Shown here one piece after another: positions 18,068 through 25,426 of a stretch of 64,000 nucleotides of DNA. A model generated the notes under the pieces. It saw only the letters and a list, made by a program, of their open reading frames with translations, ran no database searches and had not been told where the DNA came from. Position 1 is the stretch's first letter. Each line of letters begins with the position of its first letter. This DNA comes from Spirochaeta africana DSM 8902 (lineage in GTDB: Bacteria; Spirochaetota; Spirochaetia; DSM-27196; DSM-8902): positions 496,001 to 560,000 of the forward strand of contig NC_017098.1 in assembly GCF_000242595.2 (NCBI RefSeq), given 5' to 3'. The position numbers were made by a program, and so were the translations under genes.

Positions 18068-18711
18068 GTGTAGCTACTGTACTTCTGGCCGATGATGACG
18101 CCCTGGTCCGTGACGGTCTGCAGGTGCTGATCGGGCTGGAGCCTGACCTGCAGGTATGCGCCACTGCCGGCAACGGCAGGACAGCGCTCGAACATGCGCG
18201 GCAGCACCACCCGGACATCGCCCTGCTGGATATCCGCATGCCGGAAATGGACGGCATCGAGTGCTGCCGCGCCATCAAACAGGAGCTGCCGGCTACCCGC
18301 ATTCTTATCCTGACCACCTTTCACGACGACGAACTGATTCACCAGGCCATGCAGGCGGGTGCCGACGGCTATCTGCTGAAGCATCAGCCCAGTGCCGTGA
18401 TGATCGACGGGATCCGGGCCGTGCTGCATGGGAACGTAATCCTGGAACCATCGGTCGCCCGCAGCCTGGCTGCGGGCCGACAGGCTGCACCCGGTGCCGC
18501 AGCCGCGACCGCAGCCGCTGCTGTCGGGATAACCGGTCGCGAGCTTGAGGTGCTGCAGCTGATCGCCGAGGGGCTGTCGAACCAGGAGATCGCCGACCGC
18601 ATCTTTCTGAGCACCGGCACCATCCGCAACTACGTCAGCAGCCTGCTGGAAAAACTGGACCTGCGTGACCGAACACAGCTGGCGGTATGGTACTATCAGC
18701 AGGCTCGCTGA
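18064..18711 (+). CDS. NarL/FixJ-family response regulator
   Basis: A 215-residue transcription factor. The receiver domain (about 5-120) has the acidic pair in ADDDALVRDG, the phosphoacceptor aspartate in ALLDIRMPEMDG, and the switch residues in LTTFHDDEL. An Ala/Gly-rich linker (about 138-155) precedes a LuxR-type helix-turn-helix with ITGRELEVLQLIAEGLSNQE and a recognition helix around STGTIRNYVSSLLEKL. It overlaps the kinase gene by ATGA and is its evident partner. The exporter operon upstream is the likely target; the TGTC/GACA sites at 13339-13376 are candidates for binding. Confidence 0.93.
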   Translation: MSVATVLLADDDALVRDGLQVLIGLEPDLQVCATAGNGRTALEHARQHHPDIALLDIRMPEMDGIECCRAIKQELPATRILILTTFHDDELIHQAMQAGADGYLLKHQPSAVMIDGIRAVLHGNVILEPSVARSLAAGRQAAPGAAAATAAAAVGITGRELEVLQLIAEGLSNQEIADRIFLSTGTIRNYVSSLLEKLDLRDRTQLAVWYYQQAR

Positions 18712-18719
18712 CTGCACTG

Positions 18720-19067
18720 CTACATCAGCCTGGCACCCAGCGGAACCTCCCGGTCGGGGGCACACAGGGCAACCGCCCCGGATTCGGTGTGAAACCCGGT
18801 GATCAAACACTCAGAGCGTACCGGGCCGATCTGTTTGGGGGGCAGGTTGACCACGCCCACCACCAGGCGACCCACCAGATCTTCAGGCTGGTAGAGGTCA
18901 GTAATCTGGGCGCTGGAGGTGCGGGTGCCGAGTTCAGGACCAAAGTCCACCTGGAGGATGTAGGCCGGCTTGCGAGCCTGTGGAAAGTTCTCTGCGCTGG
19001 TGATGCGCCCGACGCGCAGCTCGACAGCAGCAAACTGGGTGGGGGTAATGGGGTGTGTATCGCTCAT
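18720..19067 (-). CDS. csaA: CsaA-like tRNA-binding domain protein
   Basis: A 115-residue single OB-fold protein of the tRNA_bind family, like CsaA or the C-terminal dimer domain of MetRS. The family strand [19 protein letters not shown] begins at about residue 15. Later conserved motifs are [21 protein letters not shown] and [13 protein letters not shown]. The ATG at 19067 is 6 nt after a TATACT box, so the mRNA may be leaderless. It is convergent with the response regulator gene. CsaA is reported to bind tRNA and to act as a secretion-related chaperone; which role applies here is unknown. Confidence 0.85.
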   Translation of the reverse strand: MSDTHPITPTQFAAVELRVGRITSAENFPQARKPAYILQVDFGPELGTRTSSAQITDLYQPEDLVGRLVVGVVNLPPKQIGPVRSECLITGFHTESGAVALCAPDREVPLGARLM

Positions 19068-19141
19068 GCCAGCAGTATAGCATGGCAAGCCAGAGGCAGG
19101 ATTGCATCGGGTCTGAGCTATTCTGCATTGTCATTTGCTCG

Positions 19142-19170
19142 TTGCAGGCGCAGCCCCGGATGCGTATAGT
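19142..19170 (+). promoter_or_regulatory. promoter of the DUF2975 gene, leaderless layout
   Basis: TTGCAG (19142-19147), 17 bp, then TATAGT (19165-19170), followed by only 7 nt before the ATG at 19178. No Shine-Dalgarno sequence is present. Confidence 0.6.
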
Positions 19171-19177
19171 GGTATCT

Positions 19178-19663
19178 ATGGAGAATTTCGGAAAGATGCG
19201 TATTAGCATCAAGCTGGTGCAATGGGCGATGGTATATGGCGGATTGCTGGCCTTTATCGGAATAATTATATCGGTATTCTCTATGGTCGGGATCCTGATT
19301 TATGGGGATGAGCCCTTCCGGCAAGTCGTGCTGCCATATACCGCATTCCTGGTCTTGTCGGTTGTGCTGCTGGTCGTGTGCATCTGCCTGCATGAGCTTG
19401 TCTCCTCGGTGCAGAAAGGCTCACCATTTACCCATCGTAATGCTGATCTTCTGCGCTTGCTGGGCTGGGTATTCATTGCAGGTTCTTTTATAAACCCGCT
19501 GCTTGAGCGGCTCGTTGCAATCAGCACTATAGAGATTGAGCCATACTCACCGCCGCATGGCCTGATCACCGGTTTGATGCTGCTTGTGCTGGCCCTGGTA
19601 TTCCGACACGGGGTATATTTGCAGGATCGCGCGGGGCATAGTGGCGATGCAGAGCAGTCGTAA
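19178..19663 (+). CDS. DUF2975-like membrane protein
   Basis: A 161-residue inner-membrane protein with four hydrophobic segments: two long ones near residues 14-40 and 52-77, then weaker ones near 95-115 and 135-150. Between them HELVSSVQKGSPFTHRNADLLRLLGW matches the DUF2975 pattern of a loop with a conserved PFT motif. These proteins are often next to a small XRE regulator gene, but none is seen here. The ATG at 19178 is chosen from the promoter geometry; an in-frame ATG at 19196 is possible. Function unknown. Confidence 0.75.
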   Translation: MENFGKMRISIKLVQWAMVYGGLLAFIGIIISVFSMVGILIYGDEPFRQVVLPYTAFLVLSVVLLVVCICLHELVSSVQKGSPFTHRNADLLRLLGWVFIAGSFINPLLERLVAISTIEIEPYSPPHGLITGLMLLVLALVFRHGVYLQDRAGHSGDAEQS

Positions 19664-19668
19664 TCATT

Positions 19669-20649
19669 CTAATTTAACGGTACTGGTGTCTCAGAACTGG
19701 CCGTTTCGCCCTGCAGGCGGTCAAGTAAATCCGTCCGGCGATTGAACAGGACCACCCGACTCCGGTTCTTGCCTGAGTTTTCCTGCCAGCTGATGCGCAG
19801 TACGGTGCACCACGGGAGCAGGGCGCGGCAGAGCAGCGAGGCGGGCTCGATTGCCTGCAGATTACTGCGAGGTATGGTATAGGTACGCCATGGGGTATGC
19901 AGTTCGATGGTTTTCCGGGATACCCGAACGGAATGTGTATCCGGCCAGGACAGGTATATTATCAACCCGACCAGTATCAGATGTCCAGTGTACCCGGCAA
20001 TGGCGACAGGTGTCGGGTCGGCTGTCCCAGGTACGTGCAGAATTCCGGACAGAATCTGCAGCAGCGCCCCGAATGAAATGGCCGCAGCAACAATCTGGAT
20101 GATGCCGCTTCCGCTGCCGACGGTATATTCCGGCCAGCCATCGCCAGCACTGACGCGGTCTGCTGGCGGTCGACAAAAAGCCTGAATATAGCCCAGCAGC
20201 AGGCCTGCCGCACAGCCTGCCACTGCCGCAGTGGGAAAAATTGCTGCCGCAGTGACCAGCGGGCTGGCAAGATCCCCCTGGTTATACAGAAACATCAGCA
20301 CTATGATACCCATGCCAACTGCGCTATACCCCAGTCCACTCAGCAGCCAGCGGCGCAGCAGGGTGCGGCGCTGGCGCCGGGCATAGTGCTGCGGATCGGG
20401 TGCAGCAGCGCAGGCTGTTCTTGCCGCCTGCACAGGCGAGCTGCCTGCCATCGGGTGCCGGTCGCGCCGGGCTGTCAAATCGCGGCAAATATCTGACAGC
20501 GCAGCATCGCGAACCCGCATGGAGCCAACCAATCCCGGTTCCACCTGTGCCAGGAAGTCGTCGATTACCTGGTCACCCGAAAGCAGCCAGGTACGGCGAG
20601 GGTTTGGCAGTCTCAGAAGTGTTCGCAGCGGCAGCCACAGGATATTCAT
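19669..20649 (-). CDS. hypothetical membrane protein with a C-terminal PH-like region
   Basis: A 326-residue protein not assigned to a family. The first 100 residues are soluble and Arg/Ala-rich. Four hydrophobic segments follow (about 112-135, 142-165, 193-215, 225-245). The C-terminal 80 residues (SVRVSRKTIELHTPWRTYTI onward) resemble the beta-rich PH-like domain often seen at the end of small membrane proteins. The ATG at 20649 is chosen because it starts a plausible protein, but no strong ribosome site is visible. It is convergent with the preceding membrane-protein gene with a 5-bp gap. Function unknown. Confidence 0.65.
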   Translation of the reverse strand: MNILWLPLRTLLRLPNPRRTWLLSGDQVIDDFLAQVEPGLVGSMRVRDAALSDICRDLTARRDRHPMAGSSPVQAARTACAAAPDPQHYARRQRRTLLRRWLLSGLGYSAVGMGIIVLMFLYNQGDLASPLVTAAAIFPTAAVAGCAAGLLLGYIQAFCRPPADRVSAGDGWPEYTVGSGSGIIQIVAAAISFGALLQILSGILHVPGTADPTPVAIAGYTGHLILVGLIIYLSWPDTHSVRVSRKTIELHTPWRTYTIPRSNLQAIEPASLLCRALLPWCTVLRISWQENSGKNRSRVVLFNRRTDLLDRLQGETASSETPVPLN

Positions 20650-20729
20650 GCTGGAATTGTAGCGGTTCCGGCCGAAATTGCAACCGACTCTTGCTTGCAT
20701 ACCCTGAATAAATCTATTACAACCAGTCT

Positions 20730-21641
20730 ATGCAAGAAAAATCCTATCCTCGTGTAGGCGATGCTATCTGGCTGTCTTTTCTGTACATTGTTATCATGCT
20801 GGTCGCAGCTATACTGCTGGGAATCGTCGTCGGCATGCTTTCGGCAGTCATCGGTATACGCGAGGATGCAGCGACAGTCCTGGAAAACATCGGTGCTACA
20901 GTCGCTACCGTTGGTGCTCTTCTCTTTGTATTCAGGCGTTTTACCCGCAATTCTGGGATCAAGCCGATGGAATTTGCCCGCCGGCATTCTCTCAGCCCGG
21001 CTGCTGTCGTCGGGTTTATTGCGCTCACTGCAGGTGCAATTATTATCTCCTCTGACATTCATAACCAGGTCATTGCAGTGGTTCCCCAGCCTGAATGGTA
21101 TACCTCTGCCATAGGGCAATTGACCGGACAACCCATAGTTATAGCTTTGGTTACGGTTGCCGTTATACCGGCGGTGATTGAGGAGGTTATGTTTCGCGGC
21201 TTCTTTACCATCGGTCTGCGCCGCCACGAAAACTGCACCACAACCATTGCTGCATCCAGCCTGCTGTTTGGACTTGTCCATCTGAACCCGTGGCAGTTTT
21301 TTCCGGCCGCCTTTATCGGGGTGGTGCTTGGGTGGCTTGCCCTGCGCACCGGCTCAATCCTGTTGCCGATTGCCGCCCATTTTATCAATAACGCCCTCGC
21401 GGTTCTGCTAACCCGGAGCGAATACCTGCTGCCGATTCGCGGCTTTCATCCAGCCCACACCATCCCAGGTATATTTCAACCCTTCGTTTTTACCCTGAGC
21501 GGTATCGCGCTGCTTGCAGCCGGCTATGCCGTTCTGCAGCGCACTCTGCCGCCTGCTCACCTTCGATACACTCTTTCCAGCGGTCGACGACCTGCCCCTC
21601 TGCGAGCCGGGGTAGTGCCTGATACAGAAAGCAATCAGTAA
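20730..21641 (+). CDS. CPBP-family (CAAX-like/Abi) intramembrane metalloprotease
   Basis: A 303-residue membrane protein with about eight hydrophobic segments. It carries all four CPBP motifs: EEVMFRGFF with the paired glutamates and arginine, FGLVHLNPWQFF with the catalytic histidine, and HFINNALAV near the C-terminus. Family members cleave membrane-anchored substrates or act in bacteriocin self-immunity. The last 30 residues are Arg/Pro-rich and lie at the edge of a repeat element (21645), suggesting that the tail is recent. A -10-like TATTAC lies 9 nt before the ATG. Substrate unknown. Confidence 0.85.
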   Translation: MQEKSYPRVGDAIWLSFLYIVIMLVAAILLGIVVGMLSAVIGIREDAATVLENIGATVATVGALLFVFRRFTRNSGIKPMEFARRHSLSPAAVVGFIALTAGAIIISSDIHNQVIAVVPQPEWYTSAIGQLTGQPIVIALVTVAVIPAVIEEVMFRGFFTIGLRRHENCTTTIAASSLLFGLVHLNPWQFFPAAFIGVVLGWLALRTGSILLPIAAHFINNALAVLLTRSEYLLPIRGFHPAHTIPGIFQPFVFTLSGIALLAAGYAVLQRTLPPAHLRYTLSSGRRPAPLRAGVVPDTESNQ

Positions 21642-21644
21642 TCA

Positions 21645-21806
21645 GGGGGCGCCAACCCATCGCATGGTGTCGCCCCGCCCCGACGCGCCCCCTGGCGGCT
21701 GGCCGCTGCTCGGCGGGCTCACCGGCCAGCGACATGTCGCTGGCCTCCCGGCTCCGTCACCTCCGCCGGACCCGCCGGCGACTGCGCCGCCTCCCCGGGA
21801 GCCGTT
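21645..21806. repeat. GC-rich palindromic repeat element, intergenic copy
   Basis: The gap between the CPBP and DUF4143 genes begins GGGGGCGCCAACCCATCG, continues with CCCGACGCGCCCCC and TGGCGG, and ends with CCCCGGGAGCC. The same blocks occur in the same order inside mnmA at 25873-25957, where the first has one mismatch. Between them this copy has a perfect 22-bp palindrome at 21724-21745 (arms GGCCAGCGACA). No gene is seen in the gap. Confidence 0.75.
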
Positions 21807-21809
21807 CCA

Positions 21810-22940
21810 TCAGGTAATAAAATCCAGATAGTTATCGGGGTGGATAACCCGGAAATCAGCCTCGGCATAGGTTTCCAGCCAGCCTCGGGGAGGGGAGGCT
21901 TTGGTTTTTCCCCATTTGAACTTATAGCCATGCAGCTCGCCGCCTGACTCTTCCACCCAGTCGAGTTCCTTTTTGTCGTAGGTTCGCCAGAAGTAGTTGT
22001 TCCCAGAAACTCCGCTGTACGCCTGGTGCTTGACCCGTTCCATGACAAGAAAATTCTCCCAGAGCTGACCCAGGTCATTGCGCAGTTCAAGTGGGTTAAA
22101 GTTCGCTATAAGGGCATTGCGAATCCCCAGATCGAAAAAGTAGTACTTGCTCATCTTGCTGACCTCTTTCCGCAGATTTCGGGAAAACCCGTCCAGCCGG
22201 TAGAGGACAAAGGATTTTTCCAGCAAGTCCAGATAGCGGGCGACGGTATTTTTATCGACCCCGACCGAGGTTCCGATTTCCTGGATGGAAACCTGACTAC
22301 CAACCTGGAAAGCAAGCAGCCGCAGTACATCAAAAATCTTGCTGGAGTTCTTGATCTTGTCAAAGTCAAGGATGTCCTTGAGCAGGTACGATCCGGCCAG
22401 TTCCCGGATAATCGCCTCTTTTTCCTGATAGGTTTTGGCAGTAAGAACGGCCGGATACATTCCGAAGCGCACATAATCCGGCAGCAGACGCGGCAGATCA
22501 AAGCGGGAAACCTGTGACAAGGCTTCCTGTACGGAGACAGGGAACAGCGTTGCTACAGTCTTGCGTCCGGTGAGTGATTCCCCGGTTGACTGCAGCAGAT
22601 CGAACGAAGACGAACCGGTTACGATTACCTGGACACCTGCAATGTTGTCGATGATCAGTTTCAGTGCGCGTCCTATATTTGGTATCCGCTGTGCTTCATC
22701 AATAACCAGCAGGCTCTCTGGTGCTATGGTCGACCTCAGATAATGCAGATCACACTGCGCGAGGGTGTTGGCAAACGGGATATCATCACCGGTCTTTTCA
22801 ATAACACCCCCTGGAAATTCGGGTGCCTGGGACAGATAGTGTCGAACAAGGGTGGTTTTCCCGACCTGTCGAGGTCCGTAGAGAATTAAAACCTTGTTTG
22901 GTTTGAGTAGCGTCGGAATAGAAACGGACCGGAAAATCAT
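21810..22940 (-). CDS. AAA ATPase with DUF4143 domain
   Basis: A 376-residue ATPase of the AAA_14/DUF4143 family. Walker A is YGPRQVGKTTLV (about residue 21), Walker B is LLVIDEAQRIPNIG, and a sensor-like VTGSSSFDLL follows. The middle part has a winged-helix-like region (SIQEIGTSVGVDKNTVARYL). The C-terminal DUF4143 half resembles a PD-(D/E)XK nuclease fold, with WVEESGGELHGYKFKW near the end. Such genes are common orphan cargo in accessory regions; their cellular role is not established. It stands at the edge of a toxin-antitoxin cluster and is divergent from vapBC, with 134 bp between them. Confidence 0.88.
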   Translation of the reverse strand: MIFRSVSIPTLLKPNKVLILYGPRQVGKTTLVRHYLSQAPEFPGGVIEKTGDDIPFANTLAQCDLHYLRSTIAPESLLVIDEAQRIPNIGRALKLIIDNIAGVQVIVTGSSSFDLLQSTGESLTGRKTVATLFPVSVQEALSQVSRFDLPRLLPDYVRFGMYPAVLTAKTYQEKEAIIRELAGSYLLKDILDFDKIKNSSKIFDVLRLLAFQVGSQVSIQEIGTSVGVDKNTVARYLDLLEKSFVLYRLDGFSRNLRKEVSKMSKYYFFDLGIRNALIANFNPLELRNDLGQLWENFLVMERVKHQAYSGVSGNNYFWRTYDKKELDWVEESGGELHGYKFKWGKTKASPPRGWLETYAEADFRVIHPDNYLDFIT

Positions 22941-22986
22941 GATTACAGTGTATAGCGTTCACGCAATTCATGCAAATTCAGTGAGT

Positions 22987-23062
22987 ATGGTTCACTCAAA
23001 TATTCCTGATGGAGAGAAGTTCTGCAGTTGCCGATGAACCAAAATGGTAATATAATGAACCA
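22987..23062 (+). promoter_or_regulatory. vapBC promoter with TGAACCA operator repeats
   Basis: A -35 TTGCCG (23028-23033), 17-bp spacer and perfect -10 TATAAT (23051-23056) lie upstream of the antitoxin gene. ATGAACCA occurs at 23034 and again at 23055, 21 bp apart (two helical turns), and its inverse TGGTTCA lies at 22988. This is the expected layout for autoregulation by a VapB-type repressor. Confidence 0.7.
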
Positions 23063-23074
23063 TAGAGGTGATCC

Positions 23075-23329
23075 ATGAGCTCGATAACCATTCATGCAAT
23101 TGATGACGTTCTGAACGCACGGTTGACGCAAGAATCCCGGCGTCAGAAGAAAAGCAAGAATCAGCTTATCAAGGAATTGCTTGCCAGGGAAATGGGACTG
23201 CCTACAGAACAGGGATATGCCGATGACTACCGCGAGTTTTGCGGTCTCTGGACCGCCGAGGAAGCACAGCAGTTCACTGCAGCCCAGGGCGAAAATCGTA
23301 CCGTGAATCCCGAGGACTGGCAGGAATGA
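23075..23329 (+). CDS. antitoxin of a VapBC-type module
   Basis: An 84-residue antitoxin. The N-terminal half (SSITIHAIDDVLNARLTQESRRQKKSKNQ) has the strand-helix-helix pattern of ribbon-helix-helix DNA-binding proteins. The acidic C-terminal half (DDYREFCGLWTAEEAQQF) is the type of segment that wraps the toxin. Its stop overlaps the toxin start by ATGA. The upstream promoter has repeated TGAACCA sites, which suggests self-repression. RHH-type rather than AbrB-type VapB. Confidence 0.85.
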   Translation: MSSITIHAIDDVLNARLTQESRRQKKSKNQLIKELLAREMGLPTEQGYADDYREFCGLWTAEEAQQFTAAQGENRTVNPEDWQE

Positions 23330-23721
23330 GCCGGGTAATGCTGGATACCAATGCCTATACCGCCTTGATGGCTGGCGACACTCGTATTGCCGATCTGTTA
23401 GCTCGAAGCGAGGCAGTTTTGCTCTCACCAGTCATTTTGGGCGAGCTCTACGATGGATTTCTGAATGGAAACCGTAATCTGGAAAACCGTCGTATTCTTG
23501 GCCGTTTTCTCGATAAACCACGCACCCTCTGCCCGCCGATAACCGACACCACCGCCGAATGGTTTGCCGAAATCAAGCGCAGCCTGCGCCGCCGCGGCAC
23601 CCCCATCCCCATCAATGACGTCTGGATTGCCGCCTCCTGTATGGAACACGGCGCCCGCCTGCTCACATTCGATGCACACTTTGCGGTGGTCGACGGGCTG
23701 CTGCGCTGTGAACTGAGGTAA
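23326..23721 (+). CDS. vapC: PIN-domain toxin (VapC)
   Basis: A 131-residue PIN-domain ribonuclease. The acidic metal-binding residues are the aspartate in MLDTNAYTALM, the glutamate in SPVILGELYDGF, and the aspartates in PINDVWIAASC and LLTFDAHF. All four are present, so the toxin looks active. VapC proteins cut tRNA or rRNA. The ATG at 23326 is inside the antitoxin stop, so the pair is translationally coupled. Its end lies 8 bp from the convergent HepT gene. Confidence 0.92.
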   Translation: MSRVMLDTNAYTALMAGDTRIADLLARSEAVLLSPVILGELYDGFLNGNRNLENRRILGRFLDKPRTLCPPITDTTAEWFAEIKRSLRRRGTPIPINDVWIAASCMEHGARLLTFDAHFAVVDGLLRCELR

Positions 23722-23729
23722 CTGCGAGT

Positions 23730-24206
23730 TTACCGCACCCGCACCGCAGCCGCGCGCGCCTGCTGGTAGAACTCCCGCAGCCGCGGCCAGTGGCTGTGCA
23801 GCGTGTTCAGGGTCAGCACGGTCTGGTCGATTGACTCGGGGTAGTCGTGGGCCAGATTGTTGCGCAGATTGCGAAAAAACTGCCAGTCAGCGGCAGAGGG
23901 AATAACCTCAAGCTGTTCCAGACGGTTCAGGATATCCAGGAACGGCCTCGGCTGGGTGCTTTGCTCCAGTATGGCGTACAACGAAGGCAGCAGCCGGGTG
24001 CCAAGCGAGTCCTGCAGCTTCATGAAACGATAGATAAACTGATCGATATGCTCAATCTGCTGGTCATCAGCCTGCTCAAGGGCAGTTCGGGTAAGGGGAA
24101 AGAACCCGGCCAGCAGCTCACTGCTGCGATCCAGCCGTTGCATGTGGCTGTCACATTCCCGGACTGCCGACTGCAGGGTTACCGGAGCGGTGGAAAGATC
24201 AGCCAT
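23730..24206 (-). CDS. hepT: HEPN-domain toxin of a HepT-MntA module
   Basis: A 158-residue all-helical protein. It has the HEPN ribonuclease motif R-x4-H-x-Y as RNNLAHDY at about residues 115-122. The companion gene upstream encodes a minimal nucleotidyltransferase, and its stop overlaps this start. In characterised HepT-MntA pairs the HEPN protein is an RNase toxin and the nucleotidyltransferase neutralises it by AMP-ylating the tyrosine of this motif. The ATG at 24206 is chosen over GTG 24212 because AGGAGG lies 5 nt before it. Confidence 0.88.
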   Translation of the reverse strand: MADLSTAPVTLQSAVRECDSHMQRLDRSSELLAGFFPLTRTALEQADDQQIEHIDQFIYRFMKLQDSLGTRLLPSLYAILEQSTQPRPFLDILNRLEQLEVIPSAADWQFFRNLRNNLAHDYPESIDQTVLTLNTLHSHWPRLREFYQQARAAAVRVR

Positions 24207-24543
24207 GAGCACCTCCTGCAGACAGTTGAATCCCGGTTTTACGTGCCTTTCGGACTACCAGCGGTACGGATGAGTCATCAGAGAATGCATCACCGGAGGA
24301 CAACGGCGCGGTAACCAGATCGATCTTCTGGTCTCCGATCTGCTGCTGGATTGCCGATACAGCCCGCAGCTTCTGTACAAAGGCGGCTTCCGGGTCCAGG
24401 TTACTCTCGACCAGCAGGTCGATATCCCCGCCCCGGGCCGTGTCATCGGCGCGGGAACCGAACAGGGTAATTTTCACATCAGGTCCGAAATGGTCGTGGA
24501 GTACCCGGCAAATTGTATTCTGCTGATGTGCGGTCAGCCGCAT
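24199..24543 (-). CDS. mntA: MNT-domain nucleotidyltransferase antitoxin
   Basis: A 114-residue minimal nucleotidyltransferase of the pol-beta superfamily. The diagnostic GSx10DxD motif is GSRADDTARGGDIDLL, with a third carboxylate later in KIDLVTAP. A GAGGAG site precedes the ATG at 24543. It overlaps the HEPN toxin gene by 8 nt and should be co-translated with it. It acts as antitoxin by transferring AMP to HepT in known cases. An alternative annotation is a stand-alone tRNA or antibiotic nucleotidyltransferase, but the HepT partner argues against this. Confidence 0.88.
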   Translation of the reverse strand: MRLTAHQQNTICRVLHDHFGPDVKITLFGSRADDTARGGDIDLLVESNLDPEAAFVQKLRAVSAIQQQIGDQKIDLVTAPLSSGDAFSDDSSVPLVVRKARKTGIQLSAGGAHG

Positions 24544-24623
24544 GGCGCGCTCCTCTGCTGTAAGCATACAACCTTGTGCGGCGTCTGTCATCCTGCGGGG
24601 GGCGTCCGCAGCCACTCTACAGC

Positions 24624-25046
24624 CTATTCTGCAATAAACGGATTCGACAGCCTGATCCCGGTAGCCCCAAAATCGCGGGTATTGCGTGTCAGCAGTTCTG
24701 CATCACGACTCCGGCAAATAGCCGCTATGATCGCATCTGCCATTGCTATCGGTCGGCCGGATCGCCGGCGAGTTCCCACGATTGAGGCATACTCAACCGC
24801 TGCGGGAGTATCAAAGCTCAGTATGCGCCCGGAAAAATCGCTGTGCAGCAGCTCGGCAGCAGCAGATATCAGCAGAATCTTGCGTTCTCCCTCTGGCATT
24901 TCATCCAGCCCATATAAAATCTCGGCGGAGGTAATGGTGGTAATAAAGGTGTGTGCGGGTGGCAGTGAGCCAATCCGCTGCATAACCCCCGGATCGGGAT
25001 TGGCGCGCATCAGTTCCGAGAGCACATTCGTATCCAGCACAAACAT
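24624..25046 (-). CDS. PIN-domain toxin, FitB/VapC type
   Basis: A 140-residue PIN-domain ribonuclease of the FitB subgroup. Metal-binding acids are the aspartate in MFVLDTNVLSELM, the glutamate in TSAEILYGLDEMPEG, and the aspartates in PIAMADAIIAAIC and LLTRNTRDFGATGI. The FitB hallmark spacing and the C-terminal LSNPF are present. The ATG at 25046 comes one base after the antitoxin stop codon, so the genes are co-translated. All catalytic acids are kept. Confidence 0.9.
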   Translation of the reverse strand: MFVLDTNVLSELMRANPDPGVMQRIGSLPPAHTFITTITSAEILYGLDEMPEGERKILLISAAAELLHSDFSGRILSFDTPAAVEYASIVGTRRRSGRPIAMADAIIAAICRSRDAELLTRNTRDFGATGIRLSNPFIAE

Positions 25047-25047
25047 C

Positions 25048-25290
25048 TCAGAACCCCGGCTCACGCGGCAGATCGGTACGATCAGGAGGGGGGAGGTCTA
25101 TGCCGCCAACAGCGGCAAACCTGGTGTGAATGCGTTCGGCGAGATTTTCTTCCGGTGAGGGTTCTCTCGACAGGACATCGGACAGAATCTGACGAACCTC
25201 TTCCTCCATCGAATTCTGATGCTCGGCTGCCCGCCGCCTGAGCTGCTGTTTTACCCGGGCATCGAGATTGCGAATAGTCAATGTCGCCAT
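25048..25290 (-). CDS. FitA-like ribbon-helix-helix antitoxin
   Basis: An 80-residue antitoxin. Residues 1-40 (ATLTIRNLDARVKQQLRRRA, then AEHQNSMEEEVRQIL) match the FitA/StbC RHH domain almost perfectly. The C-terminal half is acidic and Pro-rich and probably fills the toxin active site. It directly precedes the FitB-like toxin gene. The gene is divergent from mnmA, with 136 bp between start codons. Confidence 0.9.
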   Translation of the reverse strand: MATLTIRNLDARVKQQLRRRAAEHQNSMEEEVRQILSDVLSREPSPEENLAERIHTRFAAVGGIDLPPPDRTDLPREPGF

Positions 25291-25390
25291 ACCACACCTC
25301 CGCTGACAGCAATGCTGTCAATGACATCATAATACAGCTGGTCTATTCGAAGCAAGTGTGTATTCCGGCGACGCGAATCCCGCCGCCCCC

Positions 25391-25419
25391 TTTATCTCCG
25401 CCCCCGATTCCGGCACAAT
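25391..25419 (+). promoter_or_regulatory. possible mnmA promoter, leaderless layout
   Basis: TTTATC (25391-25396), 17 bp, then CACAAT (25414-25419), followed by 7 nt before the ATG at 25427. The -35 is weak, but the geometry equals that of other genes here. Confidence 0.4.
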
Positions 25420-25426
25420 AGCCGCC

